59,778 nt of DNA from an uncultured Anaerolineales bacterium (GTDB lineage: Bacteria; Chloroflexota; Anaerolineae; Anaerolineales; UBA4823): the NCBI GenBank assembly GCA_937928795.1, contig CALFWB010000018.1, positions 1-59,778 on the forward strand, in the 5' to 3' direction. The stretch's first letter is position 1; every line of letters begins with the position of its first letter. Below are positions 36,800-45,752 of this stretch, one piece after another. A model generated the notes under the pieces. It was not told where the DNA came from. It searched no databases and saw only the letters and a list, made by a program, of their open reading frames with translations. A program made the translations under genes and the position numbers.

Positions 36800-38679
36800 T
36801 CTTCGGCAAGCACAATGATTTTATCCTGATGGGTAAATTGAATCAATTCATTTTTCGGCGGATTCAGGTGAATTCCATAATGCGACGATGGGTCGTTAGC
36901 TTCTGTAGCAATACGATAGCCGATAGCAACTTCATCACGGCGTTTGGCGGCTTCGGTAAGGGTATAAAAGTTGACCGCTTTTCCTAAATGAATATAGTGA
37001 TCAACGGGTTTGAGATAGATTTCAACGCCTTCGGGATCAAATAAATCTTGAAATACGAGAGCTAAATTACGATTTTCGGATATTTGCGTGAGCATTAAGC
37101 TGATCAATTTTTGGCTGACGATAAAATCATCTGCTTTGGCGATTTCGGCTAACTCACGATTGCGGTTGTCGAGCATTTCGGATACGATTGAGAAGCGATT
37201 TTCCGATCGATCAGCGATCTCGCGTAAGTGAAGGAGGGTGATCAGGGTTTGGGCATCGGCTTCCTGAATATCCTCGACACCTGCATAGCTCAAGAGGATT
37301 ACATAGTCGTATTGGGGTACTCCAATGGCTTCTAATTCATTTCGTTTTGTGGTATCGGCTTGGATAAATTGCACCGTTTGATGCTCTAGTCTTAAGTATC
37401 GAAAGGCTTGTTCCATTTCCTCTTTAGGGATTTTCGATACCACACTTGTTGTAGAGTTTGCAGCCACATAGCTATCGAGCTCTTGAACTATAAACGGCGC
37501 ACGGTCATTCCAACCCAAAATCAAGGTTTTTTCAGGTTTTGTTTCTGGTTTAGGGGGAGCAATGATGATCTCTTCGTCAATTGATGGGGTGGGGCTAGTG
37601 GATGAAACGATCGTGTCGTCATCTTTGGCGATGAAGATCAATTGATCTCCTGCATTGATGGGAGTTCTTGAGGAAGGAGCTAAAGCAATAGAACCATCTG
37701 ATTTGCAAATGCCAATAAGGGTTGAATCAGGATAAGCCATTTGAAGCTCGCCGAATGATTTTCCAGTAAAGTGAGGTTCAGCTTTGAAATAGATTTCGTC
37801 GCCGCTGAAGTCCAATAATTCGGTATAAACTACCGAGAGACCCGATTGACGACAGGTTTGCGCCATGATGCGAGAGATAAGATCATCGGCAAGGATGATG
37901 GTCGCTTCATCTTTGCCGACCATCTTAGCAATTTCGTAGTTCGTTTCATCTTGAATCGTTGTAACGATGTGATACTTAACAGGGTTTCGATCTGGGTTAT
38001 GAACAATGGCTAACAGCGTTTTGATCACGAAAGTATCCGGTTGTCTTTGATCCGGGGGGAGGAGAATGATGGCGCGAGAAGCGTCGATGTTTGCAATGCG
38101 TAAATCATTCGGATCTAAGGGGTTGCCACTGCGACAGATAATCTGTGTAGTTTTACGAGCGGGAATGCGTTCCGCAATCTCATCCTCCATCTCCACTTTA
38201 TCTCGATCGGCCAAAATGACAATAGAAGCGCGTTTTTTGTTTTCATTGGCGATGATCAATTCGGAAAGAATATAAAAAATTTGAGAGGACCATCCTAAAA
38301 TGACTGTATGGTTTTCTTCCAGAACGATCGAACGCCCTTTGCGCAGTTGGGTGATTTTCTGGTCGAAAGCGGTGGTCAGGATACCGATGAGTGTGCCAAC
38401 CATAAAGATGCCGCCGATTGTTACTGCGAACATCAGGAAAAGAAATGGATAACTACCCTGATCACCTCCCATGGTGCCGGCATCCAGAGTGCGCATTAAG
38501 CCCATCCAAATCAATTGGGATAGGGGAAGGTCTTGCCCTTCGGGAGTTAATTTAGCCAACAAACCGATAAATACCAACATGACAGCAGTTGCAATGAATA
38601 ACCATAGCAACAAGGCACTGGTTCCTTTTGCCATAAGATTATCGAACCAATAGCGAAGGCGTAAGCTCAAATTTTTCAT
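36796..38679 (-). CDS. CASTOR/POLLUX-like ion channel with tandem RCK domains
   Basis: This is a 627-residue cation-channel subunit. Two hydrophobic helices (about 19-41 and 78-103) flank a pore loop containing LDAGTMGGD, which resembles the DAG-containing filter of plant CASTOR/DMI1 proteins and not the TVGYG of K+ channels. Two RCK/TrkA-N Rossmann units follow, starting TVILGWSSQIFYILSELI and TLILGWNDRAPFIVQEL. They would gate the channel through a ligand. It is the third gene of an overlapping chain: its start overlaps the rluB stop and its stop overlaps the glycosyltransferase start. Confidence 0.87.
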   Translation of the reverse strand: MKNLSLRLRYWFDNLMAKGTSALLLWLFIATAVMLVFIGLLAKLTPEGQDLPLSQLIWMGLMRTLDAGTMGGDQGSYPFLFLMFAVTIGGIFMVGTLIGILTTAFDQKITQLRKGRSIVLEENHTVILGWSSQIFYILSELIIANENKKRASIVILADRDKVEMEDEIAERIPARKTTQIICRSGNPLDPNDLRIANIDASRAIILLPPDQRQPDTFVIKTLLAIVHNPDRNPVKYHIVTTIQDETNYEIAKMVGKDEATIILADDLISRIMAQTCRQSGLSVVYTELLDFSGDEIYFKAEPHFTGKSFGELQMAYPDSTLIGICKSDGSIALAPSSRTPINAGDQLIFIAKDDDTIVSSTSPTPSIDEEIIIAPPKPETKPEKTLILGWNDRAPFIVQELDSYVAANSTTSVVSKIPKEEMEQAFRYLRLEHQTVQFIQADTTKRNELEAIGVPQYDYVILLSYAGVEDIQEADAQTLITLLHLREIADRSENRFSIVSEMLDNRNRELAEIAKADDFIVSQKLISLMLTQISENRNLALVFQDLFDPEGVEIYLKPVDHYIHLGKAVNFYTLTEAAKRRDEVAIGYRIATEANDPSSHYGIHLNPPKNELIQFTHQDKIIVLAEE

Positions 38680-39437
38680 TTCTGTCTCCCTGATGCTCGA
38701 TCGACGTTCGATTTTTGTAGCGTCGAGTGGGGCTGACGCAGCTTTTTCACCTCAGCGGGAGTTAAGTATCGCCATTGCCTCGGTTTCAAGTTGCCCAGCA
38801 TAACCGTGCCGATTCGGATGCGAATGATCCGTAATACTAGCAGTCCGGTAAGCGCACCCATTTCGCGGATCTGTCTCTTTCTACCTTCTCGGAGCGTAAC
38901 TCTTAGCCAGGCACCTTTGGGGGTAGTCATTTCAATTCGTACATCAACGGGTTGTGTTCGATAACCATCTGAAAGGACAATGCCGCGGCGCCAAGCATTT
39001 AATTGAGCTTCGTCAGGCCGCTTGGCAACCAAGACGCGATATTCTTTCTCGTGTCCATAGCGAGGGTGGGAAATTAAATTGGCCAGTTCTCCGTCGTTGG
39101 TCAGGATAATCAACCCTTCGCTTTCGACATCTAAGCGTCCAACCGGAAAAAGGCGGGTTCCTATGTCAACCATGTCGCAGACGGTTTTCTTCCCTTCGGG
39201 CGATGAAGCGGCTGAGACTACGCCTCGCGGCTTGTATAGGGCAATATAGACCTTGGGAACTTGGGTCGTGATCGGTTGGTTGTCTAGAAGAATCTGGTCC
39301 TTTTGGGGGTCTGCCTTAGCGCCTAATCCGACAGTGACCCCATTGACCTTCACTCTCCCTTGAAGAATCAGAATTTCACACTGCCGTCTTGATCCGAAGC
39401 CAGCCCGAGCTAATATTTTTTGAACTCGTTCTTCCAT
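38676..39437 (-). CDS. rluB: RluB/RsuA-family rRNA pseudouridine synthase
   Basis: This 253-residue enzyme would isomerise uridine in rRNA. An S4 domain comes first (MEERVQKILARAGFGSRRQC), then the catalytic GRLDVESEGLIILTNDGEL with its Asp, and RKRQIREMGALTGL near the C-terminus. The frame is open for 49 further codons upstream, but these overlap scpB. The ATG at 39437 lies 7 bp after the scpB stop and starts exactly at the S4 domain. Its stop overlaps the channel gene start (ATGA). Confidence 0.94.
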   Translation of the reverse strand: MEERVQKILARAGFGSRRQCEILILQGRVKVNGVTVGLGAKADPQKDQILLDNQPITTQVPKVYIALYKPRGVVSAASSPEGKKTVCDMVDIGTRLFPVGRLDVESEGLIILTNDGELANLISHPRYGHEKEYRVLVAKRPDEAQLNAWRRGIVLSDGYRTQPVDVRIEMTTPKGAWLRVTLREGRKRQIREMGALTGLLVLRIIRIRIGTVMLGNLKPRQWRYLTPAEVKKLRQPHSTLQKSNVDRASGRQK

Positions 39438-39444
39438 AGTAGGT

Positions 39445-40041
39445 TCACGACTCAGAATGGGGAGTGCTTTCCTTAACTGCAGGGTTGACTTCCAGGGGCG
39501 GTTCTCCCGATTCCCAATCCCATGGGGGCAACTCCTCGATGGATAGAAATCCAAAATGTTGCAGAAATTCGGTCGTGGTTGCATATAAAATGGGGCGACC
39601 GGGTGCTTCTGCTCTTCCAGCCTCTTGGATTAACCCTTTGCTCAGCAAAGTCCTTAAGACGCTATCGCTGTTCACTCCACGGATTGCTTCGATTTGGGGA
39701 CGAGTGATGGGTTGTCGGTAGGCAATGACGGCTAGGGTCTCCAAGCCCGCTTGGGTTAGGCGAGCGGTTGTTTCCAACCCTAAAAATTTTTGGATCACTG
39801 GGGCGATCTCGGGCGCGGTGGTCAATTGGTAACGTCCCTGATGTTTTTGCAAGCGTAGATAAGAGATCGGTTGGGTAGCGAGCAATCTCTGTTCGAGTTC
39901 CGAGATAGCTTCTGCGGCTTGCGAGGGTGAAATCTCTAGAGTTGTGGCTAGTTGATTGAGGCTCACCGGCGTTGAGGAAACAAAAAGCAACGCTTCAATA
40001 AGAGCCACAAGGTCAAAACTTTTGGATGATGGGTCACTCAT
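39445..40041 (-). CDS. scpB: segregation and condensation protein B
   Basis: ScpB is the winged-helix partner of ScpA and SMC in chromosome condensation. The 198 residues show LIEALLFVSSTPVSLNQL, QRLLATQPISYLRLQKHQ, RLTQAGLETLAVIAYRQP, IEAIRGVNSDSVLRTLL and LYATTTEFLQHFG. scpA, normally next to it, is not in the window. It is followed by rluB as in many bacteria, and is divergent from the small lipoprotein gene. Confidence 0.95.
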   Translation of the reverse strand: MSDPSSKSFDLVALIEALLFVSSTPVSLNQLATTLEISPSQAAEAISELEQRLLATQPISYLRLQKHQGRYQLTTAPEIAPVIQKFLGLETTARLTQAGLETLAVIAYRQPITRPQIEAIRGVNSDSVLRTLLSKGLIQEAGRAEAPGRPILYATTTEFLQHFGFLSIEELPPWDWESGEPPLEVNPAVKESTPHSES

Positions 40042-40091
40042 GCTGTGTTACAATTTGTCTCGTTGAAATATGGGTATTGAGTAATCTTACC

Positions 40092-40652
40092 ATGTCGAAA
40101 GGCTTAATTGTTTCTATATTCCTCATAATTCTTTTCAGTACCCTGGCTTGCCGGTTGAGTGGTGAGCTTGTCGATGAACCCGACCAGATCATTATCCTAA
40201 CCGAAGAAGCAGTTGCGGTGAATGAAAAGTTAGAACAAGCGGTAAAGGACGCGGAACAGAAGGGCACTTTCACGCTCGAAATTACAGAGCAGCAATTGGC
40301 CTCCTATGTGGCAATCAATTTGGCATCCCAAAGCTCAATTCCAATCACCGAGCTACAAATCCGTTTGCGAGATGAGCAGATTCGGATCAGCGGGATTGCC
40401 CACCAAGATAACCTGCAACTTCCTCTCTCCGTGGGGGTTAGAGTCGGTGTTGATGAAGCAAATAATTTCAGGCTTGAATTTACCGAAGCCAAGCTAGGCC
40501 CGTTTCCATTACCGCAAATTATTTTGGAATCGATTACCAAAGAGGTGCAAAAGGCTTTGGCAGAGCAGATGGCTAAGGTTGGGGAGGGGTATTCTATCCA
40601 AGAAATCTCAATTGGTGAAGGATCCATTTTGATTCGTGGCATCAAAAAATAG
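40092..40652 (+). CDS. small lipoprotein of unknown function
   Basis: From the ATG at 40092 the product has 186 residues. A lipoprotein signal peptide is clear: MSKGLIVSIFLIILFSTLAC with the lipobox cysteine at residue 20. The mature part is mixed alpha/beta, with TLEITEQQLASYVAINLAS and ITELQIRLRDEQIRISGIA, a pattern like proteins that present a lipid-binding sheet (DUF2993/LmeA-like), but the resemblance is weak. No function is assigned. It overlaps or nearly touches the next gene, another lipoprotein, so the two are probably co-expressed. Confidence 0.75.
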   Translation: MSKGLIVSIFLIILFSTLACRLSGELVDEPDQIIILTEEAVAVNEKLEQAVKDAEQKGTFTLEITEQQLASYVAINLASQSSIPITELQIRLRDEQIRISGIAHQDNLQLPLSVGVRVGVDEANNFRLEFTEAKLGPFPLPQIILESITKEVQKALAEQMAKVGEGYSIQEISIGEGSILIRGIKK

Positions 40653-42321
40653 TCTTTTGCCATTTGGCATTATTTCGGTAAAGATTATACCACTCAGAGT
40701 TTTCGTGGCAAAAGTAGCCTTGTTGCTCATAGGGGTTAGCTTATTAGGGGGGTGTATTGTCGCTGCTGAAGGCAGTCCACAGAGCTTTGTGGTGGAGATT
40801 TTCGCAGATGGAAAAGTTACTTCGATTGAGGTGGCACCGAACAGCACGGTTGGAGAGGCGCTTCACCAAGCGAAGATTACACTCGGCCCACTCGATCGGG
40901 TTGAGCCAACTCTTTCTTCGTTTATCAATGAACCAACCTCGATCCGCGTGATTCGTGTTCGAGAAGAATTTGAGGTTGAGAGGGTGATTCTGCCGTTTGA
41001 ACAAAAGGTCGTGCAAACCGACTCGTTACCCGAACAAATCACCTTATTAGCCCAAAAGGGACAAAACGGAGAGGCGGAGGTCACGTACCGCATTCTCTTT
41101 GAAGATGGTGTAGAAGTATCGCGCACGATGGTCAACGAACCTGCGATTCTCAAGGAACCGGTTGCCGAGATTGTGATGGTCGGGGTTCAGAAGCCGTTTA
41201 TGGCTTATGAACTCCCCGGTAGGATTGCTTTTTTATTAGGGGGAAACGCTTGGTTGATGGAAGGGAATACCGCAAATCGAGTTCTGGTTGTCAGCAGTGG
41301 TGATTTAGATGGACGCGTCTTTCGGCTCTCTCGAGATGGACAGTGGCTTTTGTTTACCCGTCGCGAGAACGAGGAAGGGTTGATCAATTCGTTGTGGGCA
41401 GCCCATTTGGTGGATTTGGACAAACCCATCAAGATAGTGAATTTGAAAGTCGCGAATATTGTGCATTTTGCGGATCTAATTTCTCTGTCGAGCGCTTCAC
41501 GAGTTTTCTTTTCGACCGTGGAACCGAGAACAACGGCGCCGGGTTGGCAAGCCAATAACAATCTGATCAGCCTTGATTTTAGCCCGAATGGCTGGGTATC
41601 GAAATGGAAGACGATTGTTGAAACGAATTCGGGAGGCGTATATGGCTGGTGGGGGACAAATTTTGCTCTGGAGCCGCGCAGCGAGCGGATTGCGTTTGCT
41701 CGGCCGGATGGTGTCGGCCTTCTCAATGAGGAGGGTGGATTTGATGTTCTCCTCAACCTAATTCCTTATCAGACCGGGGCTGACTGGGCGTGGGCACCTA
41801 GCATCGCTTGGAGCCCCGATGGTCAGTTTCTTTATACAGTGGATCATGTAGCTGAAGGGGAAGGAGTTAACCCAGAAGAGTCGAAAGCTTTTGCTATAAC
41901 TGCGCTCTCGCTTGCTAGCCGCATTCCCATTCATCTTGTTCAAAAAGTAGGAATGTTTGCATCTCCCGTTCCCTCGCCTTTGATGGCATCTGAACAAGGG
42001 GGGCAATTTCGCATAGCCTACCTGCAAGCCATCCAGCCGGAACAGAGCGATGTTAGCCGCTATCGCCTAATGGTGATGGATCAAGATGGATCGGATACGA
42101 GGGCTCTGTTCCCAAACGAAGGAGGAGCTGGATTAGAGCCACAAATGATTTGTTGGTCTCCAGCCCCAATGAGTGATACAGGTCTTTATGCCATTGCGGT
42201 TATCCATCAGGGAAATTTGTATCTCGTCGATGTTCCACAGCAAGGAGGTGAGGAAGGACAGATTCGTCAAATTAGCGGCGATGGATTGGTCAGCCGAGTT
42301 GTGTGGAGTCTGAGTGAGTGA
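40636..42321 (+). CDS. lipoprotein with DUF348 and G5 domains and a TolB-like propeller
   Basis: The longest form has 561 residues and starts with GTG at 40636. A GTG at 40705 would give a compact lipoprotein signal ending in SLLGGC and may be the real start. After the lipobox come a DUF348 (YabE-type) domain (VVEIFADGKVTSIEVAPNS) and a G5 domain (VERVILPFEQKVVQTDSL, then RTMVNEPAILKEPVAEIVMV). About 350 residues of WD40/TolB-like beta propeller follow (DGQWLLFTRR, IAWSPDGQFLYTVDH, RLMVMDQDGSDTRALFP). G5/DUF348 modules are usually linked to peptidoglycan lytic enzymes; here no enzyme domain is present. Confidence 0.82.
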   Translation: MASKNSLLPFGIISVKIIPLRVFVAKVALLLIGVSLLGGCIVAAEGSPQSFVVEIFADGKVTSIEVAPNSTVGEALHQAKITLGPLDRVEPTLSSFINEPTSIRVIRVREEFEVERVILPFEQKVVQTDSLPEQITLLAQKGQNGEAEVTYRILFEDGVEVSRTMVNEPAILKEPVAEIVMVGVQKPFMAYELPGRIAFLLGGNAWLMEGNTANRVLVVSSGDLDGRVFRLSRDGQWLLFTRRENEEGLINSLWAAHLVDLDKPIKIVNLKVANIVHFADLISLSSASRVFFSTVEPRTTAPGWQANNNLISLDFSPNGWVSKWKTIVETNSGGVYGWWGTNFALEPRSERIAFARPDGVGLLNEEGGFDVLLNLIPYQTGADWAWAPSIAWSPDGQFLYTVDHVAEGEGVNPEESKAFAITALSLASRIPIHLVQKVGMFASPVPSPLMASEQGGQFRIAYLQAIQPEQSDVSRYRLMVMDQDGSDTRALFPNEGGAGLEPQMICWSPAPMSDTGLYAIAVIHQGNLYLVDVPQQGGEEGQIRQISGDGLVSRVVWSLSE

Positions 42322-42329
42322 GGTGATAA

Positions 42330-43289
42330 ATGCGTATTCTGATTACTGGAGCGGCCGGTTTTTTGGGTTCTCATCTTTGCGATCGTTTGCTTGCAGAGGG
42401 ACATGAAGTCATTGGGATGGATAACTTCATCACCGGCAGCGTGGAGAATTTGGCTCACCTAGCCGGCAACGAACGCTTTTATTTCATTCGACATGATGTC
42501 TCTAACTTTATCTTTGTGCCGGGAAAAGTGGATGCGGTTTTACATTTCGCGTCACCGGCGAGCCCAAACCCGACTTCGCCTTATGGATATGTCAACTTGC
42601 CCATTCAAACGATGAAGGCGGGCGCCTTAGGTACTCACAATACGCTTGGCGTGGCTCGCAAATATGGAGCGAAGTACTTATTAGCTTCCACCAGCGAAAT
42701 TTACGGTGATCCCTTAGAGCATCCTCAAAAAGAGAGTTACTGGGGGCATGTGGATCCGATCGGTGTTCGTTCAGTCTACGATGAAGCCAAACGGTTTGCC
42801 GAAGCACTAACGATGGCTTATCATCGCTTTCACGGTATTGATACTCGGATTGTGCGTATTTTCAATACTTATGGACCGCGAATGCATTTAGAGGATGGGC
42901 GTGTCGTACCGAACTTTATCCAACAGGCACTGCGCGGGGAACCCCTGACCGTTTATGGGGATGGAAGCCAAACCCGCAGTTTTTGTTACGTCGATGATCT
43001 GATTGATGGAATTGTCCGTCTGCTCTATTCGAATGAGCATTTGCCGGTGAACATTGGCAATCCTCAGGAGACGAGCATTCTGGAGTTCGCAGAAGTCATC
43101 AATCGCATTGTGGGAAATAAAGCGGGTATTGTCTTTCTCCAAAAAGCTCGCCTTGAGGGAGACCCTCAACGGCGCCAACCCGATATTCAGCGGGCAAAAG
43201 AAATCTTGGGCTGGGAGCCACGCGTCTCGCTCGAGGATGGATTGCGGGAGACGATAGCCTATTTTCGTTATAAAATGGGATTAGAATAA
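42330..43289 (+). CDS. UDP-glucuronate decarboxylase-like SDR epimerase
   Basis: This extended short-chain dehydrogenase acts on nucleotide sugars. The 319 residues contain the NAD motif [14 protein letters not shown], the catalytic Ser in [23 protein letters not shown] (YxxxK), and [17 protein letters not shown] and [14 protein letters not shown], a set typical of UDP-xylose synthase (UXS). The substrate is inferred from similarity only. The stop shares its last base with the GtrA start (TAATG). Confidence 0.88.
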   Translation: MRILITGAAGFLGSHLCDRLLAEGHEVIGMDNFITGSVENLAHLAGNERFYFIRHDVSNFIFVPGKVDAVLHFASPASPNPTSPYGYVNLPIQTMKAGALGTHNTLGVARKYGAKYLLASTSEIYGDPLEHPQKESYWGHVDPIGVRSVYDEAKRFAEALTMAYHRFHGIDTRIVRIFNTYGPRMHLEDGRVVPNFIQQALRGEPLTVYGDGSQTRSFCYVDDLIDGIVRLLYSNEHLPVNIGNPQETSILEFAEVINRIVGNKAGIVFLQKARLEGDPQRRQPDIQRAKEILGWEPRVSLEDGLRETIAYFRYKMGLE

Positions 43290-43753
43290 TGTTGATTCTG
43301 CGCAGCGAAAAAGACAGAAAGCGCTTCATTCGTTTTGCAATTGTGGGTGCCATAGGAACCGTGGTGGATTTTGGTTTTTTTAATCTTTTTGCTCATGGAA
43401 TACACCTCAATGCGGTACTGTCAAGTGTATTCTCATTCTCGCTGGCGGTGATCAATAATTTTACTTGGAATCGATATTGGACTTATCCTGACTCTCGCTC
43501 CAAACCATTGGGATACCAATTGATGCTATTTGCGATCATTAATGTTGTTGGCTTAGCGATCCGCACCCCTTTATTCGTTTTCTTAGAAGGAAGGTTAGTG
43601 AGAACCTTCAATCAACTTGAGGTTTTTCGTGTGCTTCCCATTCGGCCTATTTGGGTTGCGCATAATCTCTCGTTAGGGTTTGCTATTGTGGTCGTAATGT
43701 TTTGGAACTTTTACATCAATCGCTATCTTACCTATAATGACGTTCAATCCTAA
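43289..43753 (+). CDS. GtrA family membrane protein
   Basis: This 154-residue protein has four transmembrane helices and the family signature FAIVGAIGTVVDFGFFNL near the start, then SLAVINNFTWNRYWTYPDS and a closing WNFYINRYLTY. GtrA proteins are thought to flip lipid-linked sugars for polysaccharide modification. The gene is translationally coupled to the nucleotide-sugar epimerase, which fits a shared role in envelope glycan synthesis. Confidence 0.9.
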   Translation: MLILRSEKDRKRFIRFAIVGAIGTVVDFGFFNLFAHGIHLNAVLSSVFSFSLAVINNFTWNRYWTYPDSRSKPLGYQLMLFAIINVVGLAIRTPLFVFLEGRLVRTFNQLEVFRVLPIRPIWVAHNLSLGFAIVVVMFWNFYINRYLTYNDVQS

Positions 43754-43780
43754 GTTGTGTATTATGAGGTTGGACGAAGG

Positions 43781-44164
43781 ATGGAAAATCAAGTTCGCAA
43801 GAAAATTGTTGTGATCTATACAACCAGTGGTGATGCAGCCGCATTTTTGGTTTATCCCTACATTTACAACCGCCAAGGAGAATGGATTGGATGGGTTACT
43901 CCCACCCGTCAGGTCTATTCTGTTCATGGGCACTATGTAGGTTGGTTGAGCGATGAGCCGCGCATTCTGCGCAAACACTCCTCAGGCTACCTTAAACCGC
44001 GTTTAGCTCCCCCTCCGCCGCCCAAACCGATCAAACCTCCTGCAACAACCCCTCTGGCACCGATGATGCCGGATATTCCCATTGGGGCGTTCGATGTATT
44101 GGAGGATAATCCGGGCTTATTGCCACCGGTCGATTTCGGTGACTTGAAAGAAGATATGGACTGA
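43781..44164 (+). CDS. 4-fold beta flower-like domain protein with proline-rich tail
   Basis: This 127-residue protein's first half alternates short strands with conserved aromatic residues (YPYIYNRQGEWIGWV, QVYSVHGHYVGWLSDEPRIL). This resembles the small 4-fold beta flower domains, where a motif of the type 'Y.. G.. vG' repeats. The second half is proline-rich (APPPPPKPIKPPATTPLAP) and ends acidic (DLKEDMD). The ATG at 43781 is preceded by GGACGAAGG. No enzymatic function can be suggested. It sits 3 bp before the AAA+ ATPase gene and may be its partner. Confidence 0.65.
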   Translation: MENQVRKKIVVIYTTSGDAAAFLVYPYIYNRQGEWIGWVTPTRQVYSVHGHYVGWLSDEPRILRKHSSGYLKPRLAPPPPPKPIKPPATTPLAPMMPDIPIGAFDVLEDNPGLLPPVDFGDLKEDMD

Positions 44165-44167
44165 TTT

Positions 44168-45385
44168 ATGGCTGAGAGTTCTGAGCAGGTGACCTCTGGA
44201 GAGGGGGGTGGATATCCGCTTGAAGCCACTCAGGAAACTACTTCTGAGGTTACAAGCGGAGTCCGTTCTTTGAGGGAACTCATCGAGCGGGTTACAGGAA
44301 AGGGTTTCAATGCTTTGCAGGTGCAAGAAGACGCCGGGATTGCGGAAGTCATTCCGTTCCCGTTTCTAGCGATAGTCAACCAATATGAGATGAAAATGGC
44401 TTTGCTCTTGGCGTTGATAAATCCTGCCATGGGTGGAGTGTTGTTGATCGGTCCAAGAGGGACAGGTAAGACGACGGCTGTGAGAGGATTGTTGGATTTG
44501 CTACCTTTGGTGCCGAGAAGTTTATGCTATTATGGTTGCCTGCCCGAAGATATTGAAAGCATGGGGATCGATGCAGTTTGCCCAGATTGCGCTCGCAAAT
44601 ATGCTGAAGGCAAGCCATTGGCCGTGATGGATCGAGCCCGGTTGGTCGAATTGCCTTTGAATGCCCGTTTAGAGGATGTAATCGGAGGAATCGATGAGCG
44701 GGCAGCCCTCCATCATCGACTTAGATTACAAAGAGGGATTTTGGCTCAAGCTGACCGCAATGTTTTGTACGTTGATGAGGTCAATTTACTCAATGATGAC
44801 ATCGTCAACGCCTTGTTAGACGCGGCTGCTCAAGGCAGTTATACAGTTCGGCGTGGACCGGTATCGGCAACCTACCGTTCAAGATTTATCTTAATCGGAT
44901 CGATGAATCCCGAAGAGGGCCATCTTCGCCCCCAAATTCAGGATCGCTTTGGCTTGCGCGTGATCGTCAAGGGTTTGGATAATGATGAGGAAAGACTTGA
45001 AGCCTATCGGCGGGTCAAGTCTTATTTAGCCAATCCGCGCTTGGCTGCTTCCCAATTTAGGTTAGAAACCGAGATGGCGCGTGAGGAAATTCAGATTGCT
45101 CGCCAATTGTTGCCTAAAGTTAATCTGCCAGATCAGGTGGCAAAGGTGGGGCTGAGGTGGATCAAGGAATTAGGGATTGATTCGTTACGGGCGGAGATCA
45201 CCCTCTTTGAGGCAGCGCGCGCTTACGCAGCAGCCGACTCTCGGGAGGTGGTTGAAGTGAGCGATCTAAAGCAAGTGGCTCCAATGGCTTTGCGCTTGAG
45301 AAAATCCATTTTTATGAGTGATTACCTGAATCGACAAGCAGAAGAGCAAGCACAGCTCCAAGCGATAGTTAACAGAGACGCCTAG
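44168..45385 (+). CDS. magnesium chelatase subunit I-like AAA+ ATPase
   Basis: This 405-residue MoxR/BchI-type AAA+ ATPase has Walker A GPRGTGKTT (95-103) and Walker B VLYVDEVNLL (199-208). Sensor 1 lies in ILIGSMNPEEG and the arginine region is RPQIQDRFGLRV. Four cysteines, C120-x3-C124 and C138-x2-C141, form a probable zinc site inserted after Walker A that classical BchI lacks. Residues 1-32 are a Ser/Thr/Glu-rich lead. No chlorophyll genes are present. Such ATPases in non-photosynthetic bacteria usually work with a VWA-domain protein, but none is adjacent. Confidence 0.85.
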   Translation: MAESSEQVTSGEGGGYPLEATQETTSEVTSGVRSLRELIERVTGKGFNALQVQEDAGIAEVIPFPFLAIVNQYEMKMALLLALINPAMGGVLLIGPRGTGKTTAVRGLLDLLPLVPRSLCYYGCLPEDIESMGIDAVCPDCARKYAEGKPLAVMDRARLVELPLNARLEDVIGGIDERAALHHRLRLQRGILAQADRNVLYVDEVNLLNDDIVNALLDAAAQGSYTVRRGPVSATYRSRFILIGSMNPEEGHLRPQIQDRFGLRVIVKGLDNDEERLEAYRRVKSYLANPRLAASQFRLETEMAREEIQIARQLLPKVNLPDQVAKVGLRWIKELGIDSLRAEITLFEAARAYAAADSREVVEVSDLKQVAPMALRLRKSIFMSDYLNRQAEEQAQLQAIVNRDA

Positions 45386-45413
45386 CGGTAGCTCGTTTAT
45401 AAGGATGGGAGTT

Positions 45414-45752
45414 ATGGAAACTGACTCTGAAAAAGCCTTGCAGACCCTCTGTAATTCCGCTTGGGCAGCTCATGCCAACGGGGATGAGACTGAGGCGGAG
45501 AAACTCTTTCGTCAATGCTTAGCGGTCGAACCCGACTCGATTGAGATTATCTATGGATTAGCGCTCGTGATGAAAGCTAAAGGGCAAAATGGCGAGGCAA
45601 TACGGCTCTTTGAGGAAGTCATCCGTAAAATTGAAAGCCGCAAATGGGAAAACCATGCTCGGGCAAGGATGTTACGCAGATTAGCTTTAGGCCAAGTGAA
45701 TTACTTAAGAGAACAAGATTGGAATTTAGAAAGAGAGGTATGGCAGCGATGA
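45414..45752 (+). CDS. small TPR-like protein
   Basis: This 112-residue helical protein has at least two tetratricopeptide-like repeats: ANGDETEAEKLFRQCLAVEP and IIYGLALVMKAKGQNGEA. The ATG at 45414 has AGGATGGGAG upstream; an ATG three codons earlier is possible. It lies 28 bp after the AAA+ gene, and its TGA overlaps the start of the URO-D gene (ATGA). It is likely an adaptor for one of these neighbours (inference). Confidence 0.75.
   Translation: METDSEKALQTLCNSAWAAHANGDETEAEKLFRQCLAVEPDSIEIIYGLALVMKAKGQNGEAIRLFEEVIRKIESRKWENHARARMLRRLALGQVNYLREQDWNLEREVWQR

Noticed and set aside
44168-45385. Evidence for photosynthesis from a magnesium chelatase-like gene
   Set aside because: No chlD, chlH or other bch genes are present. 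Such ATPases are common in non-photosynthetic bacteria.
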